Virus record (IMG/VR): IMGVR_UViG_3300008261_000022
Span: 1-56,983 of that record
Length of the DNA stretch: 56,983 bases
Direction: 5' to 3' (one strand)
Origin: a virus
Shown piece by piece: positions 40,446 through 49,841 of this stretch (position 1 is the first letter of the stretch; every line of letters starts with the position of its first letter). The notes beneath the pieces are model-generated. The model ran no database searches. It worked only from the letters and a program-made list of their open reading frames with translations, and was not told where the DNA came from. The position numbers and the translations under genes are program-made.

Positions 40446-41543
40446 TTAGCCCTTACTTACATGGAATAATCCACCGCGTTTACCAGGCGGCTCTTCCTGA
40501 GAAGTTGGGACGCTGGTCGTTGATGGCCCGTAATATGGCCCAATATCCTCATCTGGGTCACCCGACTTGCCGTAAGAATCAGAACCCGTGCCAAAAAGCT
40601 TTTTATAAAAATCTGTTGATCCAATTGCGTCGGCACCTTTTGAAAATAAATCCGAAACGCCCTTGAGGAGGCTATCGCTTGCTATTGGCTTGCCTTGGGC
40701 ATCGTAAGTCACGCCACCTGGCCGGATAGCCCCAAGGGTTGATAGAACTCCAAGGATGTTTGCCAAGTCTGAGGTTTTATACAGGCCAGCCTTTGGCCCC
40801 ACAAAAGTCTCAGTTTGGGTGGTTGGCATTTGATAGCCACGCATTAGACCAGCGGCGGTTGTAGCGGTTTTCAGGGGGTAATCGAGCAGGCTCTGCTCAT
40901 AGGCTTGCTTCTCAGCCCCGGCCTTAGTCAACGCTCCAGCTCCGGTCAGACCTAATTCCTGTTCTTTTCCAGCAATTTGAGCCTGTGTTTGAGCGGCTTG
41001 GTTTTGTAGTTGAAGCTCTTCCATGGCCGCCTTCATGGCGTTTTGGTAGCCAGATGAGAGCGCCCCGTACTGTTGGCCCATCAAATTGCGTTGCATATCG
41101 CCCAAGGTTTGGCCTGTCGCAGCGGCATATCGCTGGCTGCCAAGGTTTCCAGACCCCACAAAGGCTCCCTTTAGGGAAGGTAGAACCGACCTTTGTATGT
41201 TCTGTTGCTGGAGCCTTGCCATCTCATCGACCACCTGCCTTTGGTAGGGGTCCATGAGGGCTTGTATCCGGTTGGGGTCAAACCCCGCGGCAGCGGTTGC
41301 TGCGGTTTGTCCGGCGGCGGTCAGCCCTGGCTGATAAGAGGTTGCCGCTCCTGGAACCATCCCGTAGCCCTGAGTCTGAAGGGCATCCATCGGGGCGACA
41401 CCTTGGCCAACAGGTCTTGCCATGGCGGTCTGACCCGCTTGGGAGAGGTCTTGGAGGTATTGGGTGTAGTAATCCGGGGCGACCTCCGCACGGGTGGTCG
41501 TTTGGGTAACATTTGGTAACGGATCGCCTTGGGTGATTGCCAT
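40446..41543 (-). CDS. Probable internal/ejection virion protein with C-terminal RGG tag
   Basis: 365 residues, rich in Ala, Gln and Gly. DYYTQYLQDLSQAGQTAMA and ALMDPYQRQVVDEMARLQQQ are typical of a protein type next to tail-hub genes in environmental podoviruses; residues 140-230 form a long amphipathic helix (YQNAMKAAMEELQLQNQAAQ). It ends GKRGGLFHVSKG, a C-terminal tag like those in the 1543-residue and 2310-residue proteins. Likely packaged in the head and delivered with DNA; inferred from composition and neighbours. Confidence 0.6.
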   Translation of the reverse strand: MAITQGDPLPNVTQTTTRAEVAPDYYTQYLQDLSQAGQTAMARPVGQGVAPMDALQTQGYGMVPGAATSYQPGLTAAGQTAATAAAGFDPNRIQALMDPYQRQVVDEMARLQQQNIQRSVLPSLKGAFVGSGNLGSQRYAAATGQTLGDMQRNLMGQQYGALSSGYQNAMKAAMEELQLQNQAAQTQAQIAGKEQELGLTGAGALTKAGAEKQAYEQSLLDYPLKTATTAAGLMRGYQMPTTQTETFVGPKAGLYKTSDLANILGVLSTLGAIRPGGVTYDAQGKPIASDSLLKGVSDLFSKGADAIGSTDFYKKLFGTGSDSYGKSGDPDEDIGPYYGPSTTSVPTSQEEPPGKRGGLFHVSKG

Positions 41544-41545
41544 TT

Positions 41546-44500
41546 CTATCTCCTAGCCTTCTGAGCAGACTTTTTGCCCTTCAAATAATCTAGCGGGTTT
41601 GCCTTAGCCTCCGGGGGTAAGTCCTTTGGCTTTGCCGACCGGTGGTATGCCCTGATCGAATGCATCATGTCGTACAACTTATCGGAGCCAGCTTTGGTTG
41701 AGCCGTTACCTAAAGCGGCCACCACATCGGCGGGGATCACAAACTCCCCATCAGCCAACATCGCTGGAATGTCATCAGATTGGCCATCCCCAGGGCCGGT
41801 CACCGCATCACCCTGCCGAAAGTCTACCCTCGCCTTACCGGAGTGCGCCACCATAGGCAAGCCCCCGCCGGCATATCTGCCGTAACGGGTTTGGCCGCCA
41901 CCGGCCATCAGAGGTGTGGCCAACCCACCTCTTTTTGCGATCATCGGCTCCAAGCCGTAGAACGATGTGCCCGCCGTTCCGAATGGGCTAAACAACTGAT
42001 CTATGTCAGTAGATTGCCCATAGGTAAAGTAATTCGGCATGAAAGGATCTCCTTGTTGGGTATTTTCCCGTATTTCGGGGGTTGTCTGCGACTGAGTCTG
42101 CGTAAACGGTTGGTCACCATAGTCTGAGGACTGAACCTCGGCCATGAACTCTTGTAGTGGCCCCTTGAACTCCTCTTGCTTAGTGGTGCTTGTGATAAAG
42201 GGCTTTTTAAACTTTGCGGAGTCATCGGCAGGGGTGACTTGAGGGGCTTGGCCGATCAAAGGAAGCATGGCGGCTTGTTGGGCGGCCTGTCTCTCACCCT
42301 GAGTCTTTTGTAGGGCGATGCTTTGTTGTAAGGCGTTATATCGAGCCTTATCTATGTTTTTAGCAACATCTTCTAAAGTTGCTTCTTCCGGTCTTTGGCC
42401 AACAAACTCAGCCACATCTTCGGGCGTTGGTTGGTCTAGACCTAAAGTTCTGTACTTTGCAACAACCTCTTCTGTGGTCGTTAGAAGTGGATCGACATAG
42501 GATTCAAGTTGTGACTTGACCTGTTGCTGTTGGATGTCTTTGCCTTGGCGAACATATTCAGCAATTTCTTGAGAGTTCGGGACATAACCAAACTCCTTAT
42601 AAAACGCCTCAACTTCCGCTTGGGTTACTTGCCGTGGATCAACATACTCCCCGATTGAGGTCTTGACCTCTGCCTCAGGTTTGGACAGAACAAATTGCGC
42701 CAATTCGTTTGGCTGGGGCGTATACCCATAGGTATTAAAGAACTCTTGCGCCTCTGATTGGAGGGTAGCCAATGGATCAATCTGCGCCCGATAGGCGGCG
42801 GTTGCTTCTGCCTCATTAGCTTGGCGAGCCAACGCCAACGCCTGCTGATCGGTAAGGGTGTAACCCTCTGCCGCCGCCGCGGCCTTAATCTCTGCCACAT
42901 CAAATACATTTGGATCGGCAATTGATATGGCCTGTTCTTTAGCCTGGGTTTCAATGATTTGGCCAACAATCTTTTGAACATCAGCATCTGTCGGGGCGGT
43001 ATATCCTTGCTCAGCCAAGAACGCACGGGCTTCTGACTCTAGTGTTGCAAGCGGGTCTGAGTAAGTTTGGAAGGACTCTAAAGTAGGTTGTTCGTCTTTT
43101 GCACCCGTAAATCTTGCGTAGTCCTCAGGCTTGAGGGTATACCCCTCTGTGGCAGCCTGTTGCTCAAGTTCTTGTCTTGTAGTGTAGGCGGCATCATATT
43201 TCTGTAGATTTGAGGCAACATCTGCGGCACCTCCGATAGGGCCACCCGCTACCCCCTCTAAAGTACCGGATGCAACAACACCGCGCCATGTCGGGACTGC
43301 AAAACCTTCACGCTGAAGAGCGATGTTTTCCGCTAACTTTTCTTGGCCGCCCTGAGCTGCCTCAGGAATGCCTTCTTTCAATCCGCCTACAACAAACTGC
43401 CCCGCAACATTCTTGGCGGCAACACCCTCAGCAATATTTGATGCTATTTCTTTTGTAAGGATTTTTTCCGCTGGTCCCATAGCGGCCGCGGTTCCCAATA
43501 TTGCGCCGGCAATGATGGAATCAAGATTTTTGCCGTTATAAGCCTGAGCCTGCTGAGCCTTAATTTCTGCCGTACCGGGATCAACGCCCGAGGCAATTAA
43601 CGCTTTCTTGGTTTCATCGTAAATAGTGCCCTTGATAATTCCCGCTCCAGACACCGCTCCTGTCCCGTACTGAGCGATGCGAGCTACGACCATAGGAGCG
43701 CCTAAAACCGATGTAGCCATGGCTGCGGCCACATTTGGAACGATAGTTCCCGCCGCCTCTACGATTACACCTGGATAGGCAACTAACGCTTCAACACCGG
43801 CAATTACTTGATCCAAAACACCTTTGTCTTTTGCATCATTAAGAATTTTGGCTTGTAAGGCTTTGTCATTTAACGCCTCAGCACTATAGAGCGATTGGAT
43901 GTAACCACGGGCGGTTCCCAAAGCCTTTGATACTGAGTTGTCTGCACCGAAGGCATCGGTAATGCCTTTGATACCATTGACAATTCCTGACATTAAATCA
44001 AGGGTGGTGCTATTTGGCCTTGCGGATGCAGTAAACCTTGCAAGAGCCTCTTTTTCTGCCGGAGTCAGTTTATTTTGGAAGTTATCGTAGGCTTCCTTGA
44101 TGTAGTTATAGACCGTGTCTCCCAAGTCAATTTTCTTCTTGTCATCAGAGGCAAAGTCTTGGTACATCTCAAACCAACCCATAGGGTCTTGGTCGCGCAT
44201 CTCATCAAGCGTGTTTCCAACCCCACGGGTGTCACCTACACCCTCAATCGTAATCCGGAGTTTTTTGTCTCCGGTCACAGGGTCCCAAAAGTATCCATCG
44301 GTTTTTTGATCTGCGGAGGCGTTGGATAGCCATGCATATGCCCCGTTAGAAGTTGGCATTAGAACGGCTTGGTTGCCAAAAATCTCTTCTGAGGTGGCTA
44401 ACTTATATCCTTCTGGCGGCGTGTAAGTCGTTGAGGATGGCCGGTTGTCGGCGTTGTAGGTATCTTTGACCAAATCCTCATTGACTGTTGAGGATGAGGA

Positions 44501-46177
44501 GGTCTGCAAAATATCATCAACATCGAAGTCAGCAATGGTGGCGTTCTTTAACGCATTGAAATCGCTACCAAACTGGTTTTCAATGGTTTCGTAAAAGCGT
44601 TCCCGATCTTCTTTTGTGAGGTTTGTAAGTTTTAAGTCTCGAGCCTCTAATGCCTCAGACAATAAGCGGGCTTGTTGCTCCACTACGGAAGATTCTGCCG
44701 CCTTGTAATTTGTTGGAAGTTTTTCGTACTGACCAGTTGAAAGCCAATGATTGTAGGGATCAACACTTGCATCCAATCCATTAATCTTGCGGTATTCATC
44801 AGGATTGAAGTTTGTATCCATAACCCCAACAAACGACTTTTTAACGCCGTTTTCTAAGACTTCAACTTCTTTGCCTAGTTCTAATGCTAATTCTTTTATG
44901 CTTGCCTGTTCTTTTTGAAAGTCAGCAACTAATTGATCATGAGGTATTTTTAAAGCGTTAAGTTCAGATTCGTACTTATCCAAGTCAGGTTTAAATACAT
45001 TTTCATAGTCGCTATTAAGTGAAGTGACATAAGAGTTGTATTCTTCAATTGACCGATTAGCTGTTGCTATCCAACTTTCAACAACATCTTTTTGAAGATT
45101 TCCAGAGTTATATTCTTTGACATAAAAATTTGCTGTTTCGCTATTGCTCTCCATTACCTTTTTTAATTCATTTTGTTTTTCTAGTCTTACGCTTAATTGA
45201 TCCCTGACTATGTTGTACTGATTAATTACTTCATTTTGTTTGGATTCATTTTCTGAAACCTGCGTTGCAACCGAAGCCATCCGTTCAGATGTTTGTTGGG
45301 TCTTGGTTGTTAATTCTTTAACTTTAGCCGTTGCCGCATCGCCAAGAGCTTTGGAACCTGCGTTGAATAGTTCTTTTTGAATGGCCGCATTAACATTTCC
45401 GCCTGTAAATGCCGCCACGGAAGCTGCGGTCACAACATCGGCAAGAATAGCTTGTTGACTCTTTGAAAGAGTTCCATTTGGATCTAGTTTCTTAATTGTG
45501 TCCGTTGCGAGTTGGGAACTTACGATTGCTGAACGAATAACCGCCGCCCCAACATCACCCCCGGCAAGTTGAGTTTTAACTGCGGTTTCAATAATCTTTT
45601 GGGTGGTTGGAGATAAGTCCCGGAATCCATCAACCTGTCCCAATACGGCAGGAACGGCGGCATTCACCCCACCTGTGATCATTGCCTTAACAGGGTCTTG
45701 TCCGGTAACAATTGCGGATGCGGCAGAACCGGCCGCTGAACCAGCGATATTTCCCGCAATCTGTGAGGCGGTCTGCATACCGGCTTCTTGGGCGGCAAGC
45801 ATAGCGGCCTGTTGTGATCCTGCATTTACGCCATAATTCATCGCCGTGGCAGCATTTGTTGTATTGGCTGCAACCGCTTGGCCAACCCGTGCCCCGGCTT
45901 CTTGGGCAACAACTGCAATTACGACCGCCTTAGCCACATCTTCAATATCACCACCTTTAGCGGCGACATCCGCTCCTTCAATATAAGGAAGTAGCCAATA
46001 CTGTTGGGTTGCTATGGCCGCAATCTGGGCGATTGTTTTTATCGGGTTATCGAGAGCCGCATCAATCATGTCCCCGGCAAAGTCAACCACCGGATCGACA
46101 ATTTCATCTCCGACCCATTCAACGGCATCTTCTACTGCATCACCGAGGTCTTCAACTTTATCTTCAACCCAACCCAT
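41546..46177 (-). CDS. Giant internal virion protein with repeat domain
   Basis: 1543 residues. Residues 1-250 hold hydrophobic helices (AKAVVIAVVAQEAGARVGQA), 270-450 coiled coil, 850-960 further hydrophobic helices (GVIVEAAGTIVPNVAAAMAT, MVVARIAQYGTGAVSGAGII). Residues about 1010-1275 hold six repeats of 40-50 residues of the form YxDPLATxxSEAxxFxxxxGYTP...IAxxVxx. The C-terminus has KRGGLATPLMAGGG and ADGEFVIPADVVAALG, a tail seen in other phage virion proteins. Size and layout match giant podoviral ejection proteins that make a channel across the envelope. A tape-measure role is less likely since no other long-tail genes are seen. Confidence 0.7.
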   Translation of the reverse strand: MGWVEDKVEDLGDAVEDAVEWVGDEIVDPVVDFAGDMIDAALDNPIKTIAQIAAIATQQYWLLPYIEGADVAAKGGDIEDVAKAVVIAVVAQEAGARVGQAVAANTTNAATAMNYGVNAGSQQAAMLAAQEAGMQTASQIAGNIAGSAAGSAASAIVTGQDPVKAMITGGVNAAVPAVLGQVDGFRDLSPTTQKIIETAVKTQLAGGDVGAAVIRSAIVSSQLATDTIKKLDPNGTLSKSQQAILADVVTAASVAAFTGGNVNAAIQKELFNAGSKALGDAATAKVKELTTKTQQTSERMASVATQVSENESKQNEVINQYNIVRDQLSVRLEKQNELKKVMESNSETANFYVKEYNSGNLQKDVVESWIATANRSIEEYNSYVTSLNSDYENVFKPDLDKYESELNALKIPHDQLVADFQKEQASIKELALELGKEVEVLENGVKKSFVGVMDTNFNPDEYRKINGLDASVDPYNHWLSTGQYEKLPTNYKAAESSVVEQQARLLSEALEARDLKLTNLTKEDRERFYETIENQFGSDFNALKNATIADFDVDDILQTSSSSTVNEDLVKDTYNADNRPSSTTYTPPEGYKLATSEEIFGNQAVLMPTSNGAYAWLSNASADQKTDGYFWDPVTGDKKLRITIEGVGDTRGVGNTLDEMRDQDPMGWFEMYQDFASDDKKKIDLGDTVYNYIKEAYDNFQNKLTPAEKEALARFTASARPNSTTLDLMSGIVNGIKGITDAFGADNSVSKALGTARGYIQSLYSAEALNDKALQAKILNDAKDKGVLDQVIAGVEALVAYPGVIVEAAGTIVPNVAAAMATSVLGAPMVVARIAQYGTGAVSGAGIIKGTIYDETKKALIASGVDPGTAEIKAQQAQAYNGKNLDSIIAGAILGTAAAMGPAEKILTKEIASNIAEGVAAKNVAGQFVVGGLKEGIPEAAQGGQEKLAENIALQREGFAVPTWRGVVASGTLEGVAGGPIGGAADVASNLQKYDAAYTTRQELEQQAATEGYTLKPEDYARFTGAKDEQPTLESFQTYSDPLATLESEARAFLAEQGYTAPTDADVQKIVGQIIETQAKEQAISIADPNVFDVAEIKAAAAAEGYTLTDQQALALARQANEAEATAAYRAQIDPLATLQSEAQEFFNTYGYTPQPNELAQFVLSKPEAEVKTSIGEYVDPRQVTQAEVEAFYKEFGYVPNSQEIAEYVRQGKDIQQQQVKSQLESYVDPLLTTTEEVVAKYRTLGLDQPTPEDVAEFVGQRPEEATLEDVAKNIDKARYNALQQSIALQKTQGERQAAQQAAMLPLIGQAPQVTPADDSAKFKKPFITSTTKQEEFKGPLQEFMAEVQSSDYGDQPFTQTQSQTTPEIRENTQQGDPFMPNYFTYGQSTDIDQLFSPFGTAGTSFYGLEPMIAKRGGLATPLMAGGGQTRYGRYAGGGLPMVAHSGKARVDFRQGDAVTGPGDGQSDDIPAMLADGEFVIPADVVAALGNGSTKAGSDKLYDMMHSIRAYHRSAKPKDLPPEAKANPLDYLKGKKSAQKARR

Positions 46178-46655
46178 TTGGTTCCTTTCCCCGATTTTCC
46201 ATTTCTCTGACTAAAGAACCAATTTCAATAATAAGTTTATATTTTCCTTTTGATGGGTCATCATCGTTTGGCTCTAACATCATGTATGAGCCATACCCTT
46301 TTTTAATGACATCGTAAATAGTCTTATCGTTTAAATAAGTGTACGCAATCTCCACACCTCTTGTTTTATTGGCAGAAATTAAAAACTTTGAAACAATAGA
46401 AAAAAACTCTTCTAATCCATTTGCCGTGATTGTGTGAAATTTAATTACTTGAAAGTCATCTTCAGGGACAAAAAGAATAAGCGTGTTTCCCATTCTAAAG
46501 ACTAACGATCCAGTATCTATCTGAACCTTAAAAGATGCCCTAGCAACCTCTAGAGGTATGCCTTTGTCTTTATAGTTCTTTTCCCAATCGGTGCGTAGAA
46601 TGTCATCTACGCTCATCGATCCAAACGCTTTACGATATGACTTCTCTTCCGTCAT
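46164..46655 (-). CDS. Hypothetical protein in the tail region
   Basis: 163 residues from MTEEKSYRKAFGSMSVDDIL; this ATG overlaps the upstream stop (ATGA), so the longer frame is not used. The middle is beta-rich (FKVQIDTGSLVFRMGNTLIL, FVPEDDFQVIKFHTITANGL) with helices after (FFSIVSKFLISANKTRG) and ends with YGSYMMLEPNDDD. The strand-helix alternation loosely recalls a GNAT-like fold but no acetyl-CoA motif is visible. Placed between the di-iron protein and the giant internal protein; its function is unknown. Confidence 0.6.
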   Translation of the reverse strand: MTEEKSYRKAFGSMSVDDILRTDWEKNYKDKGIPLEVARASFKVQIDTGSLVFRMGNTLILFVPEDDFQVIKFHTITANGLEEFFSIVSKFLISANKTRGVEIAYTYLNDKTIYDVIKKGYGSYMMLEPNDDDPSKGKYKLIIEIGSLVREMENRGKEPNGLG

Positions 46656-47344
46656 GCCGCCACCCATTTAGAGTCATCGTGATTATTGGGATGAAAATTC
46701 TTTTGAAAGATTTCTGTGTAAGGAATCCAAGACTTGAAAATCAACTCCAAGCCAAGACCCACAAACGACTTTATTGTTGACAGTTTCCACAAAACGCCAT
46801 CTTCTTTGCATTTTGTAATCGTGTACTTGAGAACCGAATTTAGAACATAGAACATATTCAAGGCGGCTACTTTTTTGAGGGTATAGCGGGAATTGCCAAA
46901 ATGAATCCACAGATCCATGGCTAGACTTTTATGCTCCAACTCTTCCCTACAATGCCACTTGTACAGATTTAATTCTTTACTTGCTTGGTTCTCATACCGC
47001 TTTAAAAAGGTTCTAGCACCGCAGGCGGCCATATGCTCAATCGACACCATAGTGGCCAACCACATTTGATGGTTTGGCCGGCGAAAGACCAACCGAGCCT
47101 TTCTCAACTCCCGTGCCTCCATGTTGCCTAGGTCATGAGCCTTGTTATGTGCCTGATGGGCGTTGGCATGGGCTAACTCTTGTTTACAGAACTGGTCGAT
47201 CCGGACTTTTAAGTCCTCATCGCTAACTTTTTCTTTATAGTGCGAGGCAACATAAACAAATGCTTTTTCCCAAGCCGGGAACAGGATGCTCCATCCATCA
47301 TAGAAGTGCGTTCTTACAGGATTGTTTTCGCACCAATACTTCAT
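46652..47344 (-). CDS. Ferritin-like di-iron protein, metal-dependent hydrolase type (PF10118-like)
   Basis: 230 residues from MKYWCENNPVRTHFYDGWSI; the ATG overlaps the upstream stop. The metal motif set is complete: LFPAWEKAFVYVA with E26, FCKQELAHANAHQAHN with E56, H59 and H63, MVSIEHMAACGA with E103/H104, and WHCREELEHKSLAMDLW with H131, E134, E135, E137, H138. This is the pattern of the 'predicted metal-dependent hydrolase' family PF10118, helical proteins with a di-metal site and no firm substrate. Its place inside the late tail operon is unusual. It could be a packaged enzyme or an auxiliary metabolic gene; which is unknown. Confidence 0.72.
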   Translation of the reverse strand: MKYWCENNPVRTHFYDGWSILFPAWEKAFVYVASHYKEKVSDEDLKVRIDQFCKQELAHANAHQAHNKAHDLGNMEARELRKARLVFRRPNHQMWLATMVSIEHMAACGARTFLKRYENQASKELNLYKWHCREELEHKSLAMDLWIHFGNSRYTLKKVAALNMFYVLNSVLKYTITKCKEDGVLWKLSTIKSFVGLGLELIFKSWIPYTEIFQKNFHPNNHDDSKWVAA

Positions 47345-47610
47345 GAGACCGATCCTGGGTTCACCGAAGCCAACAAAGCCGCCGCCCAATCAAACCAATT
47401 GTCATAGTTGTCGGTCGATGGAATTGCTTCATTAGTAAAGATATCGATAGCCTTTAGGCCGTTGCCCCACAACTTCCAATCGGTGAGCTGGGTGGGTATT
47501 TCCAATTGTTGAGCCGTATATTGCTCGCACATCAAGGCCGCCCAAGATTCAAAGGTATGGAACCGTGGGTCATAGATTAGGGGTTGCCCCGCTTGGGCAG
47601 AGATCGTCAT
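47341..47610 (-). CDS. Small tail-region protein
   Basis: 89 residues, acidic, Trp-rich: YDPRFHTFESWAALMCEQYT, LEIPTQLTDWKLWGNGLKAI, STDNYDNWFDWAAALLASVN. It overlaps both the tail-hub gene and the di-iron gene by 4 bases. Compact conserved-looking protein that follows gp10-like genes in related environmental phages; probably structural. Family not named. Confidence 0.6.
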   Translation of the reverse strand: MTISAQAGQPLIYDPRFHTFESWAALMCEQYTAQQLEIPTQLTDWKLWGNGLKAIDIFTNEAIPSTDNYDNWFDWAAALLASVNPGSVS

Positions 47611-49841
47611 GAGTAGCCTCGGACATCACCAATATCTGCATTCAGGATTACTCGACCAAGTTGATAGTTACCTCCGACCACATTGGAGGTGAACTTGAGC
47701 CTGAGCTCCCGGCGCTGCTCTTTCATATCGATCTTGCCGGTGGTTGGGTCAAAAAAGAACGGCGAGGAGTCTTGGTCAGCAATTTGGGCGTATGGCCTTC
47801 CGGTCACTATTAGGCTCATTTGGCCGTTTTGAACGAAGTCCGGCTCTACCCGCTCAAGCCTGATCCAACGGTTTGCCCCTTCCATGGTTGGTTGCGATGG
47901 GCCACCGGCCACCCAACCCAAGTCTGAGGTCTCAAAGTAAGACTCAATGGCAACCACATTTTGGCCGTTGATGGCATCCACCCCGACTTCGTGCTGGTAA
48001 ATATCAATCCGGTTTTCCGGAGTCTTAAAAGTAATATCCCCGGTTGCCGTGGCTACCGGAGGGTTAGACAAGGTAATGACAATCACCCAAAGGTTAGTCA
48101 CCGGAACCGCAAATCCCGATCCGCTACCCCCAAGGTTTGTATTGCTTGCAGAAAGAGAGTCTCCGACCTCATAACCCGCACCCGGATCAAATATCGTAAC
48201 GGCGGTAACCGCACCCCCGGAGACTGTTATATTGGCCGTAGCGCCCGCTCCTGAGCCTCCTGTGAGGGGGACATTAGTGTAGACGGCATCGACATACCCA
48301 GACCCCGGCGTAATCGCTCCTATGGTCTCTATACCGCTTGATTGGATAGCCGTAATCGTTGTGTTATTGGGTATATCCAACCCCTCAACCACATCGTTGA
48401 CCCGTAGCGATCCGTAATAGGTATCGGTGGTCAACTTATCCAAACCGTTTGTGTAAGAAAACGAAGCGGTCAGGCGGGTTTCTTGGGGCAGAACATCCCA
48501 ATCGGCCTGAATTGGAAAGGCGAAGACCTGAGAGAAGTACCCCGCCGACCTTCTTGCTCCTATAGCCTCGCCAGCGTCATACCAAGTGTTTTCCCTAATG
48601 TTGTAAATAATCGCATCGTTACACTCAGTTGAGTTACCGCGGGGGTAGAACCACCACACCTCGCCAAATCGAGGAACCTTGGTTACCCATACCTTTTGCC
48701 TTTGGGAATAGTTCAGATTGTCAAAGAACCAGTTTTGGTTCATCTGATTGGGTATCTCTTTCACCACCCCGTTATAGAGCAAAAACCGATCCGTTCCGCA
48801 CCAATAGTAGACCCCATCGTATTCAATAGCGGATTGGGAAGACAGAATTGATGACTGAGACGAGATGATGTCGTACCGCCAAAATGTGGGCGGAGCAAAG
48901 TTTCCGGTGCCAGCTACACCCAAGGATTGGGGGTTGTAGGACACCCTGACTAGCGAGTCTAGCGACCAAAAAAGCCCTGATGGGGCGTTTGAACCACCCC
49001 GAACAGGTAGTCCTTGGATGATCTTTCCGGTGGCCACATTGGTCTCGTTGGCATCGGCAGACACCCAATCTTGGGCATTACCCGCTGAGCAGTTCCTGAT
49101 CAGGCCATTGTTACCATATACAAATACATAAGGGTGAAGGGATACCACCCCGCCAGATACGGTCACATTGTTATTAAAGGTTGCGGTCACCGTTGCCGAT
49201 GCGGATGCATTGTTTGAAATTACAACCGCCGTTCCAGAGACCGAAACCACGGTGGTTGAAGCCGGAATTCCAGCCCCTGTGATCGTTTGGCCGGCACCAA
49301 TTAGAGTGTTGGCCGCAGCCAAGGTCAGGTTTGGGGTGCCAGTTGAGGTTGTAACTGAGTCAGTAAAAACACCTATTTGACTCATTGTTGTGCCGTTAAT
49401 GTCTCCAATCAAAACCGGGCTATTAGTTGTGTTGTCGATTGCCCCAAGGTTTTGGCCTGGGTGGGCAAGCAGAGAATTTACCCCCGCTCCGGCAACATCG
49501 TAGAAGCCATCGAACTGCCAAAGGTTGGTTGATGTGGCCGTAAAGTTAGAAAGGGTGAAGTTGTTTACCCCGGCACCCACCCCGTTGTCATCGATGATGA
49601 GCTCTTGAAGGCCGCTTGAATAACCGGAAAAGACAAAGTTAAAGCCGTTTTGGGGGTTGACCCAAACGCCCCTAGATGGCCCCAAAAGTTCATTGGCGAT
49701 AACCCGATAGCCCCCGACTTTACGAGGTCGGCCACGCTGAAACCTTACCCAACGGCCATCGTTGTAGTACTGCTTATCGAATACCGTACCATCCCGCTGG
49801 ATACCGGCAAGAGTATCGAGGGCGAATACCTTTTGCGTCAT
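47607..49841 (-). CDS. P22 gp10-like tail hub (packaged DNA stabilisation type)
   Basis: 744 residues. Beta-propeller pattern: GRWVRFQRGRPRKVGGYRVI, SRGVWVNPQNGFNFVFSGYS, HPYVFVYGNNGLIRNCSAGN, IEYDGVYYWCGTDRFLLYNG, PRFGEVWWFYPRGNSTECND, AIIYNIRENTWYDAGEAIGA, and a C-terminal RRELRLKFTSNVVGGNYQLG. This is the layout of P22 gp10, the hub that plugs the tail after packaging. It is longer than P22 gp10 (472 residues) through two inserted beta domains: one around residues 150-225 with STGTPNLTLAAANTLIGAGQ, one around 515-600 with GSGAGATANITVSGG. The stop overlaps its neighbour. Confidence 0.75.
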   Translation of the reverse strand: MTQKVFALDTLAGIQRDGTVFDKQYYNDGRWVRFQRGRPRKVGGYRVIANELLGPSRGVWVNPQNGFNFVFSGYSSGLQELIIDDNGVGAGVNNFTLSNFTATSTNLWQFDGFYDVAGAGVNSLLAHPGQNLGAIDNTTNSPVLIGDINGTTMSQIGVFTDSVTTSTGTPNLTLAAANTLIGAGQTITGAGIPASTTVVSVSGTAVVISNNASASATVTATFNNNVTVSGGVVSLHPYVFVYGNNGLIRNCSAGNAQDWVSADANETNVATGKIIQGLPVRGGSNAPSGLFWSLDSLVRVSYNPQSLGVAGTGNFAPPTFWRYDIISSQSSILSSQSAIEYDGVYYWCGTDRFLLYNGVVKEIPNQMNQNWFFDNLNYSQRQKVWVTKVPRFGEVWWFYPRGNSTECNDAIIYNIRENTWYDAGEAIGARRSAGYFSQVFAFPIQADWDVLPQETRLTASFSYTNGLDKLTTDTYYGSLRVNDVVEGLDIPNNTTITAIQSSGIETIGAITPGSGYVDAVYTNVPLTGGSGAGATANITVSGGAVTAVTIFDPGAGYEVGDSLSASNTNLGGSGSGFAVPVTNLWVIVITLSNPPVATATGDITFKTPENRIDIYQHEVGVDAINGQNVVAIESYFETSDLGWVAGGPSQPTMEGANRWIRLERVEPDFVQNGQMSLIVTGRPYAQIADQDSSPFFFDPTTGKIDMKEQRRELRLKFTSNVVGGNYQLGRVILNADIGDVRGYS

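Noticed and set aside
41546-46177. Tape-measure protein of a long-tailed phage
   Set aside because: No tail tube, sheath, baseplate or tail-assembly frameshift genes; tail hub and portal are podovirus-like, so an ejection protein is preferred.
46164-46655. GNAT acetyltransferase
   Set aside because: Only a loose strand-helix pattern; no acetyl-CoA binding motif visible.
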